DNA of 64,000 nucleotides from Comamonadaceae bacterium (GTDB taxonomy: Bacteria > Pseudomonadota > Gammaproteobacteria > Burkholderiales > Burkholderiaceae_C): contig JAACZV010000004.1 in assembly GCA_009996515.1 (NCBI GenBank), positions 1 through 64,000 on the forward strand, read 5' to 3'. The first letter of the stretch is position 1; each line of letters opens with the position of its first letter. Below the pieces are notes generated by a model. That model saw only the letters and a list, made by a program, of their open reading frames with translations, was not told the DNA's origin and searched no databases. The position numbers and the translations under genes are program-made. Below are positions 1 through 10,407 of the stretch, in pieces.

Positions 1-119
1 CCGGCGTCAAGCCCCCGGCCACGGCCCGCACGACCGGGCCGGCGGCCAGCACCAGACCGGAGGCCGCCCCCGGCGGGGCGGCCGCAGCGGCAGCCGACGA
101 CGAATGGGCCTCGTTCTAG
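1..119 (+). CDS. Methyl-accepting chemotaxis protein, C-terminal tail (5' partial)
   Basis: Only the last 38 codons are inside the window, read in the frame that begins at base 3 and stops at TAG 117-119. They encode a Pro/Ala/Thr-rich tether that ends in DDEWASF. A flexible linker ending in an acidic-Trp-x-x-Phe pentapeptide (here EWASF) is the usual CheR/CheB docking tail of major chemoreceptors in Burkholderiales. No signalling domain is visible, so the call rests on the tail alone. Other proteins with Ala/Pro-rich ends are possible. Confidence 0.5.
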   Translation, partial: GVKPPATARTTGPAASTRPEAAPGGAAAAAADDEWASF

Positions 120-246
120 GGCCCTCCTCCGTGCAGCCCGCGGCCTGGCACGGCGTCTTCTCCGCCGTCGCTGCCGAGCGCGAACGCGTCGAGGCGCGCG
201 TCGGGCAGGCCCTGGCCACGCGGCCCGGGCATTGCCGCTGCCTGCC

Positions 247-1191
247 ATGAAGCGCATCCAGGTCATCGACTCCCACACCGGCGGCGAGCCGACGCGCGTC
301 GTCATCGCCGGCTTTCCCGACCTGGGCCACGGCCCCATGGCCCAGCGCCGCGAACTGCTGTGCCGCGAGCATGACCGCTACCGCCGCGCGACGCTGCTGG
401 AGCCGCGCGGCAGCGATGTGCTGGTCGGTGCGCTGCTGTGCGCGCCGCAAGACCCGGCGCATGCGGCCGGCGTCATCTTCTTCAACAACGCCGGGTATCT
501 CGGCATGTGCGGCCACGGCACGATAGGCCTGGTCGCGACGCTGGCCCACCTGGGCCGCATCGGGCCCGGCGCGCATGTCATCGAGACGCCGGTGGGCGAC
601 GTGCTCGCCACGCTGCACGACGACGGCCGCGTCAGCCTGCGCAACGTGCCCGCCTATCGCCTGGCCGCGAGCGTGGGCGTGGTGCTGCCCAGCGGCCAGG
701 TCGTGAGCGGCGACATCGCCTGGGGCGGCAACTGGTTCTTCCTGTGCGCCGACCATGGCCAGGCCATAGAACCGGCCCATGTGGCCGCGCTGACGGACTA
801 TGCGGCGCAGCTGGGCCAGGCCCTGCACGACCAGGGCCACCGCGGCGCGGACGGTGCCGCCATCGACCACATCGAGCTGTTTGCCGACGCCGACCCGGCG
901 CTGGCGGACTCGCGCAGCTTCGTGCTGTGCCCGGGCCGCCAGTACGACCGCTCGCCCTGCGGCACCGGCACCAGCGCCAAGCTGGCCTGCCTGGCGGCCG
1001 ACGCCAAGCTGGCGCCGGGCCAGGTCTGGCGCCAGGCCAGCGTCATCGGCAGCGTCTTCGAGGGCTGGTACGAGCGCGAGCAGGCGGGCGCGGCGCGCAT
1101 CGTGCCCACCATCAGGGGCCGGGCCTTCATCAGCGCGGAGGCCATGCTGCTGGTCGATCCGGCCGACCCCTTGGGCTGGGGGCTGCCCTGA
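247..1191 (+). CDS. 4-hydroxyproline 2-epimerase (proline racemase family)
   Basis: This 314-residue protein belongs to the proline racemase superfamily. The two acid/base cysteines of racemases and epimerases are both visible: Cys88 in MCGHGTIG and Cys238 in [12 protein letters not shown]. The N-terminal [10 protein letters not shown] motif is also typical. Having Cys rather than Thr at the first site argues against the 3-hydroxyproline dehydratase branch. The enzyme would interconvert trans-4-hydroxy-L-proline and cis-4-hydroxy-D-proline in the cytoplasm, the first step of hydroxyproline catabolism. ATG 247 is preferred over an in-frame TTG at 232 because [13 protein letters not shown] matches the family N-terminus. 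No other hydroxyproline genes follow, so any partner would lie upstream of the window. Proline racemase activity cannot be excluded. Confidence 0.85.
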   Translation: MKRIQVIDSHTGGEPTRVVIAGFPDLGHGPMAQRRELLCREHDRYRRATLLEPRGSDVLVGALLCAPQDPAHAAGVIFFNNAGYLGMCGHGTIGLVATLAHLGRIGPGAHVIETPVGDVLATLHDDGRVSLRNVPAYRLAASVGVVLPSGQVVSGDIAWGGNWFFLCADHGQAIEPAHVAALTDYAAQLGQALHDQGHRGADGAAIDHIELFADADPALADSRSFVLCPGRQYDRSPCGTGTSAKLACLAADAKLAPGQVWRQASVIGSVFEGWYEREQAGAARIVPTIRGRAFISAEAMLLVDPADPLGWGLP

Positions 1192-1286
1192 AATTTACTC
1201 AGGCGATCGGGGCCATTGACAAACGGAGACACAAGCCCGGCGCGGCGGCGGCAAACTCCACCGAGGACTTCAAGAAATCGCCCTCC

Positions 1287-2450
1287 ATGTCGTCCATCCC
1301 CGCACCGCTGGGCCTGAAGCCGCCCACCGTCCTGAGCGAACTGCTCGCCCGCGCCGACGTGCGCTTCGATGGCGCCAGGCCCTGGGATCTGCGCGTGCAC
1401 CGCCAGCGCCTGTACCGGCGCCTGCTCACGCAGTGGTCACTGGGGGCCGGCGAATCCTATGTCGACGGCGACTGGGACTGCGACCGGCTGGACATGCTGT
1501 TCGAGCGCCTGCTGCGCGCCGACCTCGACCGCAACGCGCCCGGCAGCGCCAGGTTCAAGCTCATGCTCGAGAGCCTGCGCCATCGCCTGTTCAACCTGCA
1601 GAGCGTGGCGCGCGCCCACCAGGTGGGCGAGCGCCACTACGACGTCGGCAACGACGTCTTCGAGGCCATGCTGGACTCCCGCATGATCTACTCCTGCGGC
1701 TACTGGGAGCAGGCGCAAGACCTGGAACAGGCCCAGGAGCACAAGCTCGCGATGATCTGCCGCAAGCTGGAACTGCGGCCCGGCGAGACGCTGCTGGACA
1801 TCGGCTGCGGCTGGGGCGGGCTGGCGCATTACGCGGCCGAGCGGCATGGCGTGACGGTGACCGGCGTGACCATCAGCAAGGAGCAGCTGGCGCTGGCCCG
1901 GCAGCGCTGCGCCGGCCTGCCCGTCACGCTGCTGCTGCAGGACTACCGCTCGCTGCAGGGCCGCTTCGACAAGATCGTGTCGGTGGGCATGTTCGAGCAT
2001 GTGGGGCTGAAGAACTACGCCACCTATTTCGACACCGCGCGCCGGCTGCTGGCGCCCGACGGCCTGTTCCTGCTGCACACCATAGGCGTGGACCGCAGCG
2101 CGCCGCACACCGACCCCTGGATAGAGCGCTACATCTTCCCCAACGGCAAGCTGCCCTCTCCGGCCGAGCTGAGCGGCGCGCTGGAGGGGCGCTTCGTCAT
2201 CGAGGACTGGCACAACTTCGGGCCCGACTACGACCGCACGCTGATGTGCTGGGCCGAACGCTTCGAGGCCGCCTGGCCGCGTCTTTCCGCCCGCTACGAC
2301 GAGGCCTTCTGCCGCATGTTCCGCTACTACCTGCTGAGCTGCGCGGGCTTCTTCCGCTCGCGCCAGGGCCAGCTGTGGCAACTGGTGCTGAGCCGGCCCG
2401 AGCGGCGCGGCGGCTACCGCTCGTTCCGGCCCGGCGGGGTCACAGCTTGA
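1287..2450 (+). CDS. cfa: Cyclopropane-fatty-acyl-phospholipid synthase
   Basis: A 387-residue cytoplasmic, membrane-associated methyltransferase that adds a methylene group from S-adenosylmethionine to unsaturated acyl chains of phospholipids. The SAM-binding glycine-rich loop [13 protein letters not shown] starts near residue 171, and the family motifs [26 protein letters not shown] and [11 protein letters not shown] are intact. The length matches E. coli Cfa (382). ATG 1287 is chosen because upstream codons in this frame are low-complexity Arg/Ala sequence opposite the preceding gene, while [13 protein letters not shown] fits the family. The 3' end overlaps the convergent chemoreceptor gene by 11 bases. 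Cfa usually protects membranes in stationary phase or acid. Confidence 0.95.
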   Translation: MSSIPAPLGLKPPTVLSELLARADVRFDGARPWDLRVHRQRLYRRLLTQWSLGAGESYVDGDWDCDRLDMLFERLLRADLDRNAPGSARFKLMLESLRHRLFNLQSVARAHQVGERHYDVGNDVFEAMLDSRMIYSCGYWEQAQDLEQAQEHKLAMICRKLELRPGETLLDIGCGWGGLAHYAAERHGVTVTGVTISKEQLALARQRCAGLPVTLLLQDYRSLQGRFDKIVSVGMFEHVGLKNYATYFDTARRLLAPDGLFLLHTIGVDRSAPHTDPWIERYIFPNGKLPSPAELSGALEGRFVIEDWHNFGPDYDRTLMCWAERFEAAWPRLSARYDEAFCRMFRYYLLSCAGFFRSRQGQLWQLVLSRPERRGGYRSFRPGGVTA

Positions 2451-3987
2451 AGGTGGCGACCAGCTCGTTGAGCCGCTGAGCCTGTTGCTGCAGGCTGTCG
2501 GCTGCGGACGCGGCCTCCTCCACCAGCGCGGCGTTCTGCTGCGTGACCTGGTCCAGCTGCATGACGGCATCGCCCACCTGGCTGATGCCCGAGCTCTGCT
2601 CGAGGCTGGCGGCGCTGATCTCGCCGATCAGCGTGTGCACCTGGCGCACCTGCTGCACCACGTCGTCCATCGTGCGGCCGGCATCCTGCACCAGCTGCCC
2701 ACCGGCCTCGACCGTCTCCACGCTGGCGTTGATCAGCGACTTGATTTCCTTGGCAGCCTCGGCGCTGCGCTGCGCCAGCGCGCGCACCTCGCTGGCGACG
2801 ACGGCAAAGCCACGCCCCTGCTCACCGGCCCGTGCGGCCTCCACGGCCGCGTTCAGCGCCAGGATGTTGGTCTGGAAGGCGATGCCGTCGATGACGCCGA
2901 TGATGTCGGCGATGCGATGGCTGGCCTCGCTGATGCGGTCCATGGTCTGCACCACCTGGCCCACCACCTCGCCGCCGCGCGTGGCCACGTCCATCGCGCC
3001 GCTGGCCGTCTGCGTCGCGGTGCGGGCCGTCTCGGCGTTCTGCTTCACGGTGGCCGTCAGCTGCTCCATCGTCGCCGCCGTCTCCTCGAGGTTGCTGGCC
3101 TGCTCCTCGGTGCGCTGGCTCAGGTCTGCATTGCCGGTGGCGAGCTGGCCGGTGCCGGTGGCGATGGACTCCGAGCTGTCGCGCACCTGCCTGACGATGT
3201 CCACCAGCTGTGCATTCATGCGACCCAGCGCGCTCATCAGCTGACCGGTCTCGTCGCGCGTGCTGGCGCTGATGCGCGAGCCCAGGTCGCCCTGGGCCAC
3301 GGCCTCGGCCAGCCGCACCGAGGCCTGCAGCGGGCGGGTGATGGAGCGCGCCACCCACCAGGCGAAAGTGGCCGCCGCCAGCACAGCCAGCACCGTCAGT
3401 ACAAGCACTTCCAGGCGACTGGACCTGACCAGCTCATCCGCCTCGCGGGCGGCCAGATTCATCAGCTCGCCCTGATGGCCGGCGAGTTGGTCCAGCATCT
3501 TCAGGTAGTCCAGCTGGGCCAGCCGCATGCGTTCCATCAGGTGGCTGCGGGCCTCGCCCATGCGCTCGTCGCGCACCAGCTTGAGCAGTTGCTCCAGTTC
3601 GCTCGCGAACAGGTCGCGCGTGCGAAGCACCTCGCCGAGCTTCTGGTGGCCGGCGCCCGACTTGTCGATCATGTCGTCGAGCTGCCTGAGGATAGGCGCT
3701 GTCTTGGCCCGCGACGCCTCCATCTGCTGCAACTCGCGCGTGCGGTCCTGGGGCTGGTCGAAGATCAGCAGGTTGCGCGCGATGCGGGCCTGCAGGTTGA
3801 CTTCGTCCTTGACCTGGCCGACCAGCTGCACCTTGACGAAGCGGTCGGCCGTGATCAGCCGGAGGGACTCGTTGATCGTCGATAGCGAGGTCGCCGAAAG
3901 CATGCTGACCACGCACAGCAGCGCGACACAGATGCCGAAGGCCAGCGCGAGACGTCTGGCAATGCGAAGGTTGGATAGAAAGAACAT
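2440..3987 (-). CDS. Methyl-accepting chemotaxis protein (Tar-like, no CheR tail)
   Basis: A 515-residue chemoreceptor. TM1 lies at about residues 9-32, a four-helix-bundle-type periplasmic sensor at 33-190, TM2 at about 191-213, HAMP at about 215-267, and the methyl-accepting signalling domain fills the rest. The hairpin tip is clear ([20 protein letters not shown]). The protein ends in NELVATFKL, so unlike the receptor at the left edge it has no CheR-docking pentapeptide and would depend on assistance from other receptors for adaptation. The start ATG 3987 has a GAGGT Shine-Dalgarno sequence just upstream. The ligand cannot be predicted from sequence. Confidence 0.93.
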   Translation of the reverse strand: MFFLSNLRIARRLALAFGICVALLCVVSMLSATSLSTINESLRLITADRFVKVQLVGQVKDEVNLQARIARNLLIFDQPQDRTRELQQMEASRAKTAPILRQLDDMIDKSGAGHQKLGEVLRTRDLFASELEQLLKLVRDERMGEARSHLMERMRLAQLDYLKMLDQLAGHQGELMNLAAREADELVRSSRLEVLVLTVLAVLAAATFAWWVARSITRPLQASVRLAEAVAQGDLGSRISASTRDETGQLMSALGRMNAQLVDIVRQVRDSSESIATGTGQLATGNADLSQRTEEQASNLEETAATMEQLTATVKQNAETARTATQTASGAMDVATRGGEVVGQVVQTMDRISEASHRIADIIGVIDGIAFQTNILALNAAVEAARAGEQGRGFAVVASEVRALAQRSAEAAKEIKSLINASVETVEAGGQLVQDAGRTMDDVVQQVRQVHTLIGEISAASLEQSSGISQVGDAVMQLDQVTQQNAALVEEAASAADSLQQQAQRLNELVATFKL

Positions 3988-4302
3988 GTGGACCTCATCT
4001 CAGTGAGCCCTTGTGGGGCGATGGGAAGGGGCGCCTGTACCCCGGCTGCAGGCCGAGCAAGACGCGGGCCAGCTGGCGCTGGCCTTGAGCGAGGCGCGAC
4101 TTTGCCCCCCAGAAACGCCGCACAGAAATTCAGAAGTCCCGCGGACTGCGCATTTTTTACGCCACCCGCCATCGGTTTTCCCCAAGCGGCCATCGACGGC
4201 GCGAACGACAGGCCGGGGCCCTTCGGCCAGGGCGGCATGCTTCATGGGAAGCTGGCACAGGCCCAGGGGTCGGGGCCAGGATGGCCGGACAATCCCCGCC
4301 CC
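3988..4302. other. Divergent intergenic region between chemoreceptor and POT transporter
   Basis: This 315-base gap must hold the promoters of both flanking genes. It contains a slightly AT-richer patch around 4130-4180. I looked for a flagellar sigma-28 promoter (TAAA, about 15 bases, GCCGATAA) facing the chemoreceptor and did not find a convincing one. No RNA motif or strong hairpin was seen. Confidence 0.4.
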
Positions 4303-5766
4303 ATGAACCGACTCCGACAACTCCAGGCCCGCATTCCCGAAGGGTCTGCCGTGCTGTTCATGATCCAGGTCTTCGCGACGCTGGGCTTCGCGGTGCTGCA
4401 GTCCACGCTGGTGCTGTACGCCACCCGCCGCATGGGCTTCAGCAGCGAAGGTGCGGCGCTGATGATGGGCCTGTTCGGCGCCTTCAACTACGGGCTGCAC
4501 CTGTTCGGCGGCTATCTGGGCGGCAGGTTCCTGAGCAACCGCAACCTCTTCGTCGGCGGCATGGCGCTGCAGGTGCTGGGCTGCGGTGCCATCGCCGGCG
4601 GCAGCCTGACGGGCCTGTACTGGGGCCTGGCGCTGTTCCTGACCGGCAGCGGCCTGAACGTGACCTGCATCAACATGATGCTCACGCAGCGCTTCGCGCC
4701 CGAGGACGAGCGCCGCGAGGCCGCCTTCCTGTGGAACTACGCCGGCATGAACGTGGGTTTCTTCATCGGCTTCACGGTGGCGGGTCATTACCAGCTGGAT
4801 GAGCTGTACCACACCATCTTCTGGTTCGCGACGCTGGGCAATGCGATGGCCATCGCGCTGGCGCTGCTGTTCTGGCGCACGCTGGCGGACCGCGACACGC
4901 CGCTGTCGCAGCGCCGCGGCACCGCGTTCTGGGGCCGCTTCGGCGTCGGCGTCGCGGTACTCATCGGCCTGGTGCCGCTGCTGGCCTGGCTGCTGCAGCA
5001 CCCCAGCGACACGGCCATCGGCATGAAGGCGCTGTGCGCCGCCGTGGGCGTGGCGCTGCTGGTCATGACACTGCGCCATCCGGTGCCGGCCGAGAAGCGC
5101 CGCATGCAGGCCTATCTCGTGCTGACGCTGGGCTCGCTGGTGTTCTGGTCGCTGTACCAGATGGCGCCCAGCGGCCTGCAGATGTATGCGGTGGGCAATG
5201 TCTGGATGAATGTGGGCGGCGTGCCGGTGGCGCCGCAATGGGTGCAGAACATCAATACGGTGGTCATCGTCATCGGCGGCCCCTGGCTGGCGGCGCTGTT
5301 CGCACGCTGGCGCGCCAGGGGCTGGCCGGTGGACATTCCGATGCAGTTCTCGGCGTCCCTGGTACTGATGGGCCTGGGCTTTCTCGCGCTACCGCTGGGC
5401 ATCCACTTCGCCGACCCGGCCACCGGCCGCGCGGACTTCTCCTGGCTGTTCCTCAGCTATGTGCTGCAGAGCGTCGGCGAGCTGCTGATCTCGCCGGTGG
5501 GCTACGCCATGATCGGCCGGCTGGCGCCCAAGCAGTACCAGGGCGTCATGATGGGCAGCTGGATGCTGGTGACGGGCCTGGCCTCGCTGTTCGCGGGCGA
5601 CTTCTCGGGCGTCGTGGCCCAGCCGGTGGACGGCTCGCCGCTGAGCACCAACGCGGCCTACGCGACGCTGTTCACGCAGTTGGCGGTGGGCAGCCTGGTC
5701 ACCGGCGCGGTGATGTTCGGGTTGCGGCCGTGGCTGCGGCGCCTGATCGACGGCGGCTCGGCATAG
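4303..5766 (+). CDS. POT-family proton-dependent oligopeptide transporter
   Basis: A 487-residue, roughly 14-helix inner-membrane protein of the proton-coupled peptide transporter (POT/PTR2) branch of the major facilitator superfamily, which imports di- and tripeptides. Family features include the N-terminal segment GFAVLQSTLVLYATRRMGFS, the loop GGYLGGRFLSNR, the signature-like stretch NYAGMNVGFFIGFTVAG, and late-helix segments VLQSVGELLISPVGYAMIGR and GVMMGSWMLVTGLASL. The classical N-terminal ExxER motif is not evident, so substrate range may differ from E. coli DtpA. ATG 4303 begins MNRLRQLQARIPEG; earlier in-frame codons are non-hydrophobic and unlike the family. It appears to be transcribed alone. 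Confidence 0.88.
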   Translation: MNRLRQLQARIPEGSAVLFMIQVFATLGFAVLQSTLVLYATRRMGFSSEGAALMMGLFGAFNYGLHLFGGYLGGRFLSNRNLFVGGMALQVLGCGAIAGGSLTGLYWGLALFLTGSGLNVTCINMMLTQRFAPEDERREAAFLWNYAGMNVGFFIGFTVAGHYQLDELYHTIFWFATLGNAMAIALALLFWRTLADRDTPLSQRRGTAFWGRFGVGVAVLIGLVPLLAWLLQHPSDTAIGMKALCAAVGVALLVMTLRHPVPAEKRRMQAYLVLTLGSLVFWSLYQMAPSGLQMYAVGNVWMNVGGVPVAPQWVQNINTVVIVIGGPWLAALFARWRARGWPVDIPMQFSASLVLMGLGFLALPLGIHFADPATGRADFSWLFLSYVLQSVGELLISPVGYAMIGRLAPKQYQGVMMGSWMLVTGLASLFAGDFSGVVAQPVDGSPLSTNAAYATLFTQLAVGSLVTGAVMFGLRPWLRRLIDGGSA

Positions 5767-5832
5767 GCGAGCCGGGCCGCACCGCCACCGACGCGGGGGC
5801 TAGGCTCACCGCCACCCGCACAGCGGGCGCAT

Positions 5833-8730
5833 TCACCCGCACTGCCCCACGTAGCCACAGGCGGTGCAGAAGTCGCAGCCGTCCTTGTGGATCATGGTCG
5901 CGTTGCCGCATTCCGGGCAGGGCCGGCCGGCCTGCAGCTGCAGCGTGCCGGCCGGCGCGCCGAGCTTGGGCGCCGGCGTCTGCAGCAGGCCCATGTCGGT
6001 CAGCGGCTGGCCTTGCTCGTCGAGGATGCCCAGCATCGCGTAGCGGTGGATGACCAGCCGCGCCACATAGGCCACCGTCGACGGCCAGACCTGCTGGCGG
6101 CGCTCGCCGTTCAGCGACGGCACCGGCGCCATGAAGTGGCCCAGCGGCTCGCCGACGTTGAGCAGCTTGCGCAGCTTCATCGCGATCCAGCCCGGGTCCA
6201 TCACGCGCATGTCCAGCGACAGCAGGCGGGCCAGGCCGTCCAGCGCCTTGGGGTAGTTGCCCGAGAAGCCCATCGCGCAGGGGCGGGTGACCGTGCCGCC
6301 GTCCGGTGTGGGCAGCACCACCTCCTTCAGCGTCAGCGTGAACTGCTCGTTGGTGGCGGGGTTGCTCACGTCCACGGCCCAGGCCAGCGTGCCCGACACG
6401 CCGGTGCGCGGCTCGTTGCGGCTGAACATCGCGTCGACGACCGGCGTCGGGCCGCCCTCGGCCAGCGCGCCGAGCTGCTCGCAGCGCCAGCGGATGACGG
6501 CCGCCGTCGCCGCGACGACGCCGGGGAACAGCCGCTTCTCGCCGCCGGGTGGCATGGGCATCTCGAAGGCGCGCTCCTCGGCCACGGTGGCCAGCGCGTC
6601 GAGCTTGAGGCGCAGCCAAGCGGCATCGTTGGTGCGCAGGTCGGTGGACAGCGTCTTGGCCAGCGCCGCCAGGCCGCGCGGCTGCTCGGCGCCGTTGACC
6701 CAGACCTCGAACGGCAGGTTGCGGCCGAACAGGCCGGCGTCCGGCCCCTCCAGCGGCAGCTCGCCGATGAAGAGGGCGAAGTCGCCATGCGGATGCTGGA
6801 TCAGATAGCTCCAGGCCGGGTTGCCGCCCGGCATCTCGGGCCGGCTGGGCCAGCGCAGCGAGGCGACGACCGCATTAGGCAGGCGCTCCACGCGCAGGCG
6901 CTGGTTGGTGCCGTCGATGTCCGCCTTCAGCGGCTCGGGCTGCTTGACCTCGGGCGTCACGCTGAGCACCGAACCCAGCACGCTGTTGGGCCGGTAGGTG
7001 GCCAGGCCCTTCAATTTGCTCTGCCAGGCCTGGATGTAGAGGTCCTGGAAGTCCTCGTAGGGGTAGTCGGCCGGCACGTTGACGGTCTTGCTGATCGACG
7101 TGTCGATGTAGGGCGCGACGGCCGCGACCATGGCCGCATGGTCGGCCGCGCTCAATTCGAGTGCGGTGACGAAGGCGTCGGACAGCGGCGCGTCGGCGCC
7201 GAACAGGTGGCGGTAGAGGCGCCAGGCATGGTCCTCGACCTGGTACTCCTTGAAGCCGCCGCCCTCGCTCTGCGGCAGCCGCTTCTTGCGCGTGTAGGTC
7301 CAGGAGAACGCCGGCTCGATGCCGTTGGAAGCGTTGTCGGCGAAGGCCAGGCTGATGGTGCCGGTGGGCGCGATGGACAGCAGGTGGGAGTTGCGCAGGC
7401 CTTGCGAACGGATCTTGTCCTTCAGCCCCTGCGGCAGGCGCGACGCGAAGCTGCCGCCGGACAGATACAGGTCGGCATTGAAAAGCGGGAAGCTGCCACG
7501 CTCGGCGGCGAGGTCGCTGCTGGCCGCGTAGGCCGCGTCGCGCATGACTTCGCTGATGCGGCTGGCCATGTCGCGCGCGGCTTGCGTGTCGTAGCGCAGG
7601 TTCAGCATGACCAGGGCATCGCCCAGGCCCGTGAAGCCCAGGCCCACGCGGCGCTTGTTGGCGGCCTCCTGGGCCTGTGCCGGCAACGGCCAGGGCGTCA
7701 CGTCCAGCACGTTGTCCAGCATGCGCGTGGCGACGGCCACCACCTCGGCAAAGCCCGCCTCATCGAACTGCGGCTTGGCCGAGAAGGGGTCGCGCACGAA
7801 GCGCGTCAGGTCGATGGAGCCCAGGCAGCAGCAGCCATAGGGCGGCAGCGGCTGTTCGGCGCAGGGGTTGGTGGCCGCGATGGTCTCGCAGTAGTGCAGG
7901 TTGTTGTCGGCGTTGATGCGGTCCAGGAACAGCACGCCGGGCTCGGCATGGTCGTAGGTGGAGCGCATGACCTGGTCCCACAGCTCGCGGGCGCTCACCT
8001 TGCGGTAGACCCATTGGCCGTCACCGCGCTGGTAGGCGCCGGCCTCGATCTGCTCGGCGCTGGGCCGGGCCTTGTGCACCAGTTCCACCTGGCCATCGGC
8101 CTGCACGGCCTCCATGAAGGCGTCGGTCACGCCGATGGAGATGTTGAAGTTGCGCAGGTCGCCCTCGTCCTTGGCGTGGATGAAGGCCTCGATGTCGGGG
8201 TGGTCGCAGCGCAGCACGCCCATCTGCGCGCCGCGCCGGCTGCCGGCGCTCTCGACCGTCTCGCAGCTGCGGTCGAACACGCGCATGTAGCTGATCGGGC
8301 CGGAGGCATGGCTGCGCGTGCTGCCCACCCAGGCGCCCATGGGGCGGATGCGGCTGAAGTCGTAGCCCACGCCGCCGCCGCGGCGCATGGTCTCGGCGGC
8401 CTCGGTCAGCGCCGTGTAGATGCCGGGCACGCCGTCCTCGGCCGTCGCGATGGAGTCGCCCACCGGCTGCACGAAGCAGTTGATCAGCGTCGCCGACAGC
8501 TCGGTGCCGGCCGCCGACATGATGCGCCCGGCCGGCACGAAGCCGCGCCGCTGGGCATCGAGAAAGGCCGCCGCCCACTTCGCGCGCTCGGCCGGCTTCT
8601 CGGCGGCGGCGAGCGCGCGGGCCACGCGCTCGCGCAGCTCGTCGGGCGTCTGCTCGCCTCCCTTGGCGTATTTCTCGATCAGGACTTCGCTGGAGATGTC
8701 CTGCACGGGCAGGTCGGCGGTGTTGCTCAC
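5833..8730 (-). CDS. nrdJ: Adenosylcobalamin-dependent (class II) ribonucleotide reductase
   Basis: A 965-residue monomeric enzyme that reduces ribonucleotides to deoxyribonucleotides using an adenosylcobalamin-derived radical, with or without oxygen. The active-site set [20 protein letters not shown] supplies the Asn/Cys/Glu residues, and an N-terminal [10 protein letters not shown] cysteine can act in the redox pair. The C-terminus carries a Cys-rich module (CPECG, then CDFCTACG) found in NrdJ proteins, thought to help re-reduce the active site. GTG 8730 ([10 protein letters not shown]) is preferred over TTG 8742 because GAGGG sits 6 bases upstream. No cobalamin riboswitch or convincing NrdR box was recognised upstream. 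Whether this is the only reductase of the cell cannot be told from this window. Confidence 0.95.
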   Translation of the reverse strand: MSNTADLPVQDISSEVLIEKYAKGGEQTPDELRERVARALAAAEKPAERAKWAAAFLDAQRRGFVPAGRIMSAAGTELSATLINCFVQPVGDSIATAEDGVPGIYTALTEAAETMRRGGGVGYDFSRIRPMGAWVGSTRSHASGPISYMRVFDRSCETVESAGSRRGAQMGVLRCDHPDIEAFIHAKDEGDLRNFNISIGVTDAFMEAVQADGQVELVHKARPSAEQIEAGAYQRGDGQWVYRKVSARELWDQVMRSTYDHAEPGVLFLDRINADNNLHYCETIAATNPCAEQPLPPYGCCCLGSIDLTRFVRDPFSAKPQFDEAGFAEVVAVATRMLDNVLDVTPWPLPAQAQEAANKRRVGLGFTGLGDALVMLNLRYDTQAARDMASRISEVMRDAAYAASSDLAAERGSFPLFNADLYLSGGSFASRLPQGLKDKIRSQGLRNSHLLSIAPTGTISLAFADNASNGIEPAFSWTYTRKKRLPQSEGGGFKEYQVEDHAWRLYRHLFGADAPLSDAFVTALELSAADHAAMVAAVAPYIDTSISKTVNVPADYPYEDFQDLYIQAWQSKLKGLATYRPNSVLGSVLSVTPEVKQPEPLKADIDGTNQRLRVERLPNAVVASLRWPSRPEMPGGNPAWSYLIQHPHGDFALFIGELPLEGPDAGLFGRNLPFEVWVNGAEQPRGLAALAKTLSTDLRTNDAAWLRLKLDALATVAEERAFEMPMPPGGEKRLFPGVVAATAAVIRWRCEQLGALAEGGPTPVVDAMFSRNEPRTGVSGTLAWAVDVSNPATNEQFTLTLKEVVLPTPDGGTVTRPCAMGFSGNYPKALDGLARLLSLDMRVMDPGWIAMKLRKLLNVGEPLGHFMAPVPSLNGERRQQVWPSTVAYVARLVIHRYAMLGILDEQGQPLTDMGLLQTPAPKLGAPAGTLQLQAGRPCPECGNATMIHKDGCDFCTACGYVGQCG

Positions 8731-8796
8731 GATGGCCCTCAAATACTGGATGAATCAACAGTCTACGCCCTTGGCGCAGCAAACGCCCAGCTTGCC

Positions 8797-8816
8797 GGCG
8801 CGGCCGGTGCCGCGCC
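8797..8816. terminator. GC hairpin between divergently spaced nrdJ start and DUF1134 stop
   Basis: A perfect 8-bp stem (GGCGCGGC / GCCGCGCC) with loop CGGT lies between the end of the DUF1134 gene and the nrdJ promoter region. It has no T-run, so at best it is a weak or Rho-assisted stop for the leftward DUF1134 transcript. Confidence 0.25.
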
Positions 8817-8850
8817 TTGACGCAACGCAGAGCTGCCCCCTGCGAACGGG

Positions 8851-9420
8851 TCAGAAGGGGTTGATGCTCTTCTCGCGGCGGTAATGGATGTAGCCCACGC
8901 TGGCCCCGGCCCGCAGGCCCACGCCCAGGCGGATGGGCGCCAGCGTGATGCCCTTGAGGCGCTGGTAGTTGATGCCGGCGCCGCCGATGTAGTAAAGGCT
9001 GCCGTCCACGCCGGGGAAGCGCTGGTAGATGGCGCTGGCGCGGGGCAGGTGGTAGACCAGCGTGAAGACCTTGGAGGCGTTGGCGCCCAGGTCGAAGCCG
9101 ATCGACGGGCCGGCCCAGTAGACCTTGGCCGAGCCGCCGCTCTTCATCATCAGCTCGCCCTCGCCGTAGCGCAGGCCCACGGTGATGGCGGCCGAGGCCT
9201 CCTCGCCCTTCACATAGGCGTTGGGGCGGCCCTGCTCCTTGAAGGCCTTCTCGATGACCTTGGCCAGGCCCTCGGTGGTCTGGCCGAAGAAGTCGGTGGC
9301 GGCCTTGAGGATGGAGTCCTCGTCGTAGGTGCCGTCCTTGTCGTCCGCGGCGACGGCGGGCAGGGAGACGGCGGCGGCAAGGGCGGCGAGCTGCTGCAGG
9401 TGGTGGCGACGATCGAGCAT
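8851..9420 (-). CDS. DUF1134 (EipA-like) envelope protein
   Basis: A 189-residue protein with an N-terminal signal peptide (MLDRRHHLQQLAALAAAVSL, cleavage likely after AVAA). The remainder matches DUF1134: FGQTTEGLAKVIEKAF, the glycine-rich RYGEGELMMKSGG, VYWAGPSIGFDLGANASKVF, and the C-terminal APIRLGVGLRAGASVGYIHY. The family member EipA of Brucella is a periplasmic protein needed for envelope integrity. By analogy this is an exported envelope protein; its molecular role is unknown. ATG 9420 is supported by AAGGAG nine bases upstream. It is transcribed leftward and divergently from the unknown gene at 9510. Confidence 0.85.
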   Translation of the reverse strand: MLDRRHHLQQLAALAAAVSLPAVAADDKDGTYDEDSILKAATDFFGQTTEGLAKVIEKAFKEQGRPNAYVKGEEASAAITVGLRYGEGELMMKSGGSAKVYWAGPSIGFDLGANASKVFTLVYHLPRASAIYQRFPGVDGSLYYIGGAGINYQRLKGITLAPIRLGVGLRAGASVGYIHYRREKSINPF

Positions 9421-9509
9421 GATGGGCACTCCTTGTGGGGCCAGCATAAACAATGCAGCGTGAAGTTTGGCCGCCCGTTGCCCCTTTACACAACCTAGAC
9501 TCCGCCGCC

Positions 9510-9941
9510 ATGTCCAACCCCGACCTGCAGCGGCTGTCGGCCGCCCTCGAATACGTCGACCTTGCGGCCGGCCTCTATCTCGCTGGCGGCGCCGACCAGG
9601 CCGCCCGGCTGCTGGCGGCCGCGGCCGAACAGCAACTGGGCGACTTGGTGCGCCTCATCGATGCGCCCAGCGCCACGGTGGACACGCGCGAGCTGCTGGC
9701 CCGCGTGGCCCGCGCGCACCGGCCCGCCGTCGTCGCGCCGCGCGAGGCGCCCGAGCGCGACTGGGACGGCCCGCCCATCAGCCCCGACGGCACGCGCGAG
9801 GAAACCATCGCCTTCCTGCGCGCGGCCTGGTTCATGCTGGAAGCCATGGGCCTGGCCTCGCTGGCCCCCGAGCGGCTGCAGCAGGCCGTCGAGCACAGCA
9901 CCGTGTTCGGCAGCGGCAGCGAGCTGGAGCCCTTCGTCTAG
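9510..9941 (+). CDS. Conserved-looking hypothetical protein, 143 aa
   Basis: I do not recognise this protein. It is soluble, has no signal peptide, and is largely helical and Ala-rich in its first half (LEYVDLAAGLYLAGGADQAA, then a repeated-helix region). The second half has an acidic linker and a predicted helix DGTREETIAFLRAAWFMLEA. Codon bias is that of a real gene. It ends at TAG 9939-9941, and the same reading frame continues without another stop into the PilZ protein 36 bases downstream. The two may therefore be co-translated, or could represent one protein split by a stop codon. Confidence 0.6.
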   Translation: MSNPDLQRLSAALEYVDLAAGLYLAGGADQAARLLAAAAEQQLGDLVRLIDAPSATVDTRELLARVARAHRPAVVAPREAPERDWDGPPISPDGTREETIAFLRAAWFMLEAMGLASLAPERLQQAVEHSTVFGSGSELEPFV

Positions 9942-9977
9942 GATGGGGCCGCCCCCGACGGGCCGCCGGAGACCATC

Positions 9978-10361
9978 ATCAGCACCGAACGCCGCCAATT
10001 CGCCCGTGTCGCCTTCGCCTCCGGCGCCGAGCTGATCACCACCCAGCAACATCTGGGCTGCCAGGTGCTGGACGTCTCGCTCAAGGGCGTGCTGCTGCAG
10101 CTGCCGGACGGCCCCACGCCCCAGGTCGGCATGCCCTGCCTGGTCAAGCTGCCGCTGGCCGGCAGCGCGCCGGACACCCCGGTCATCGCGATGGCCGGCG
10201 AGCTGGCCCATGTGCAGGGCCGCCACGCCGGCGTGCTGTGCCGCAGCATCGACCTCGAATCCATCACCCATCTGCGCCGCCTCATCGCGGTCAACCTGGG
10301 CGACCCGGCGGCCTCGGAGCGCGAACTCAAGGCCCTGATTGCCGCGGCCAGCGCCGCCTAG
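9978..10361 (+). CDS. PilZ domain protein with apparent ATC start codon
   Basis: A 127-residue c-di-GMP receptor-type protein. The N-terminal RQFAR motif (R6...R10) and DVSLKG (D32-x-S34-x-x-G37) are the two signatures that bind c-di-GMP, so binding looks intact. In this frame there is no ATG, GTG or TTG between the upstream stop (9939-9941) and GTG 10065, and GTG 10065 would remove both the RxxxR motif and most of the first strand. ATC 9978 is preceded by GGAG with a 6-base spacer, and replacing ATC by ATG would give the typical start MSTERRQFARV. I therefore infer an ATC start, or else a one-base error in the sequence. It follows the unknown gene by 36 bases and precedes the LytS-type kinase operon. 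Confidence 0.75.
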   Translation: MSTERRQFARVAFASGAELITTQQHLGCQVLDVSLKGVLLQLPDGPTPQVGMPCLVKLPLAGSAPDTPVIAMAGELAHVQGRHAGVLCRSIDLESITHLRRLIAVNLGDPAASERELKALIAAASAA

Positions 10362-10407
10362 GCCCGGTTCGTCGCATCCTGCCCCCGGGGCCGGCGGTCC
10401 GCCGAGA

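Noticed and set aside
104-250. Short plus-strand frame overlapping the chemoreceptor tail and ending on the hydroxyproline epimerase start (ATGA)
   Set aside because: It would be 48 codons with no recognisable domain and overlaps a better supported gene end. The overlap pattern alone is not enough.
3988-4302. Possible sigma-28 (FliA) promoter for the chemoreceptor
   Set aside because: No TAAA with correctly spaced GCCGATAA was found on the minus strand; partial matches had wrong spacing.
8731-8850. Possible cobalamin riboswitch or NrdR box upstream of nrdJ
   Set aside because: No B12-box-like or NrdR consensus sequence was found in this short gap.
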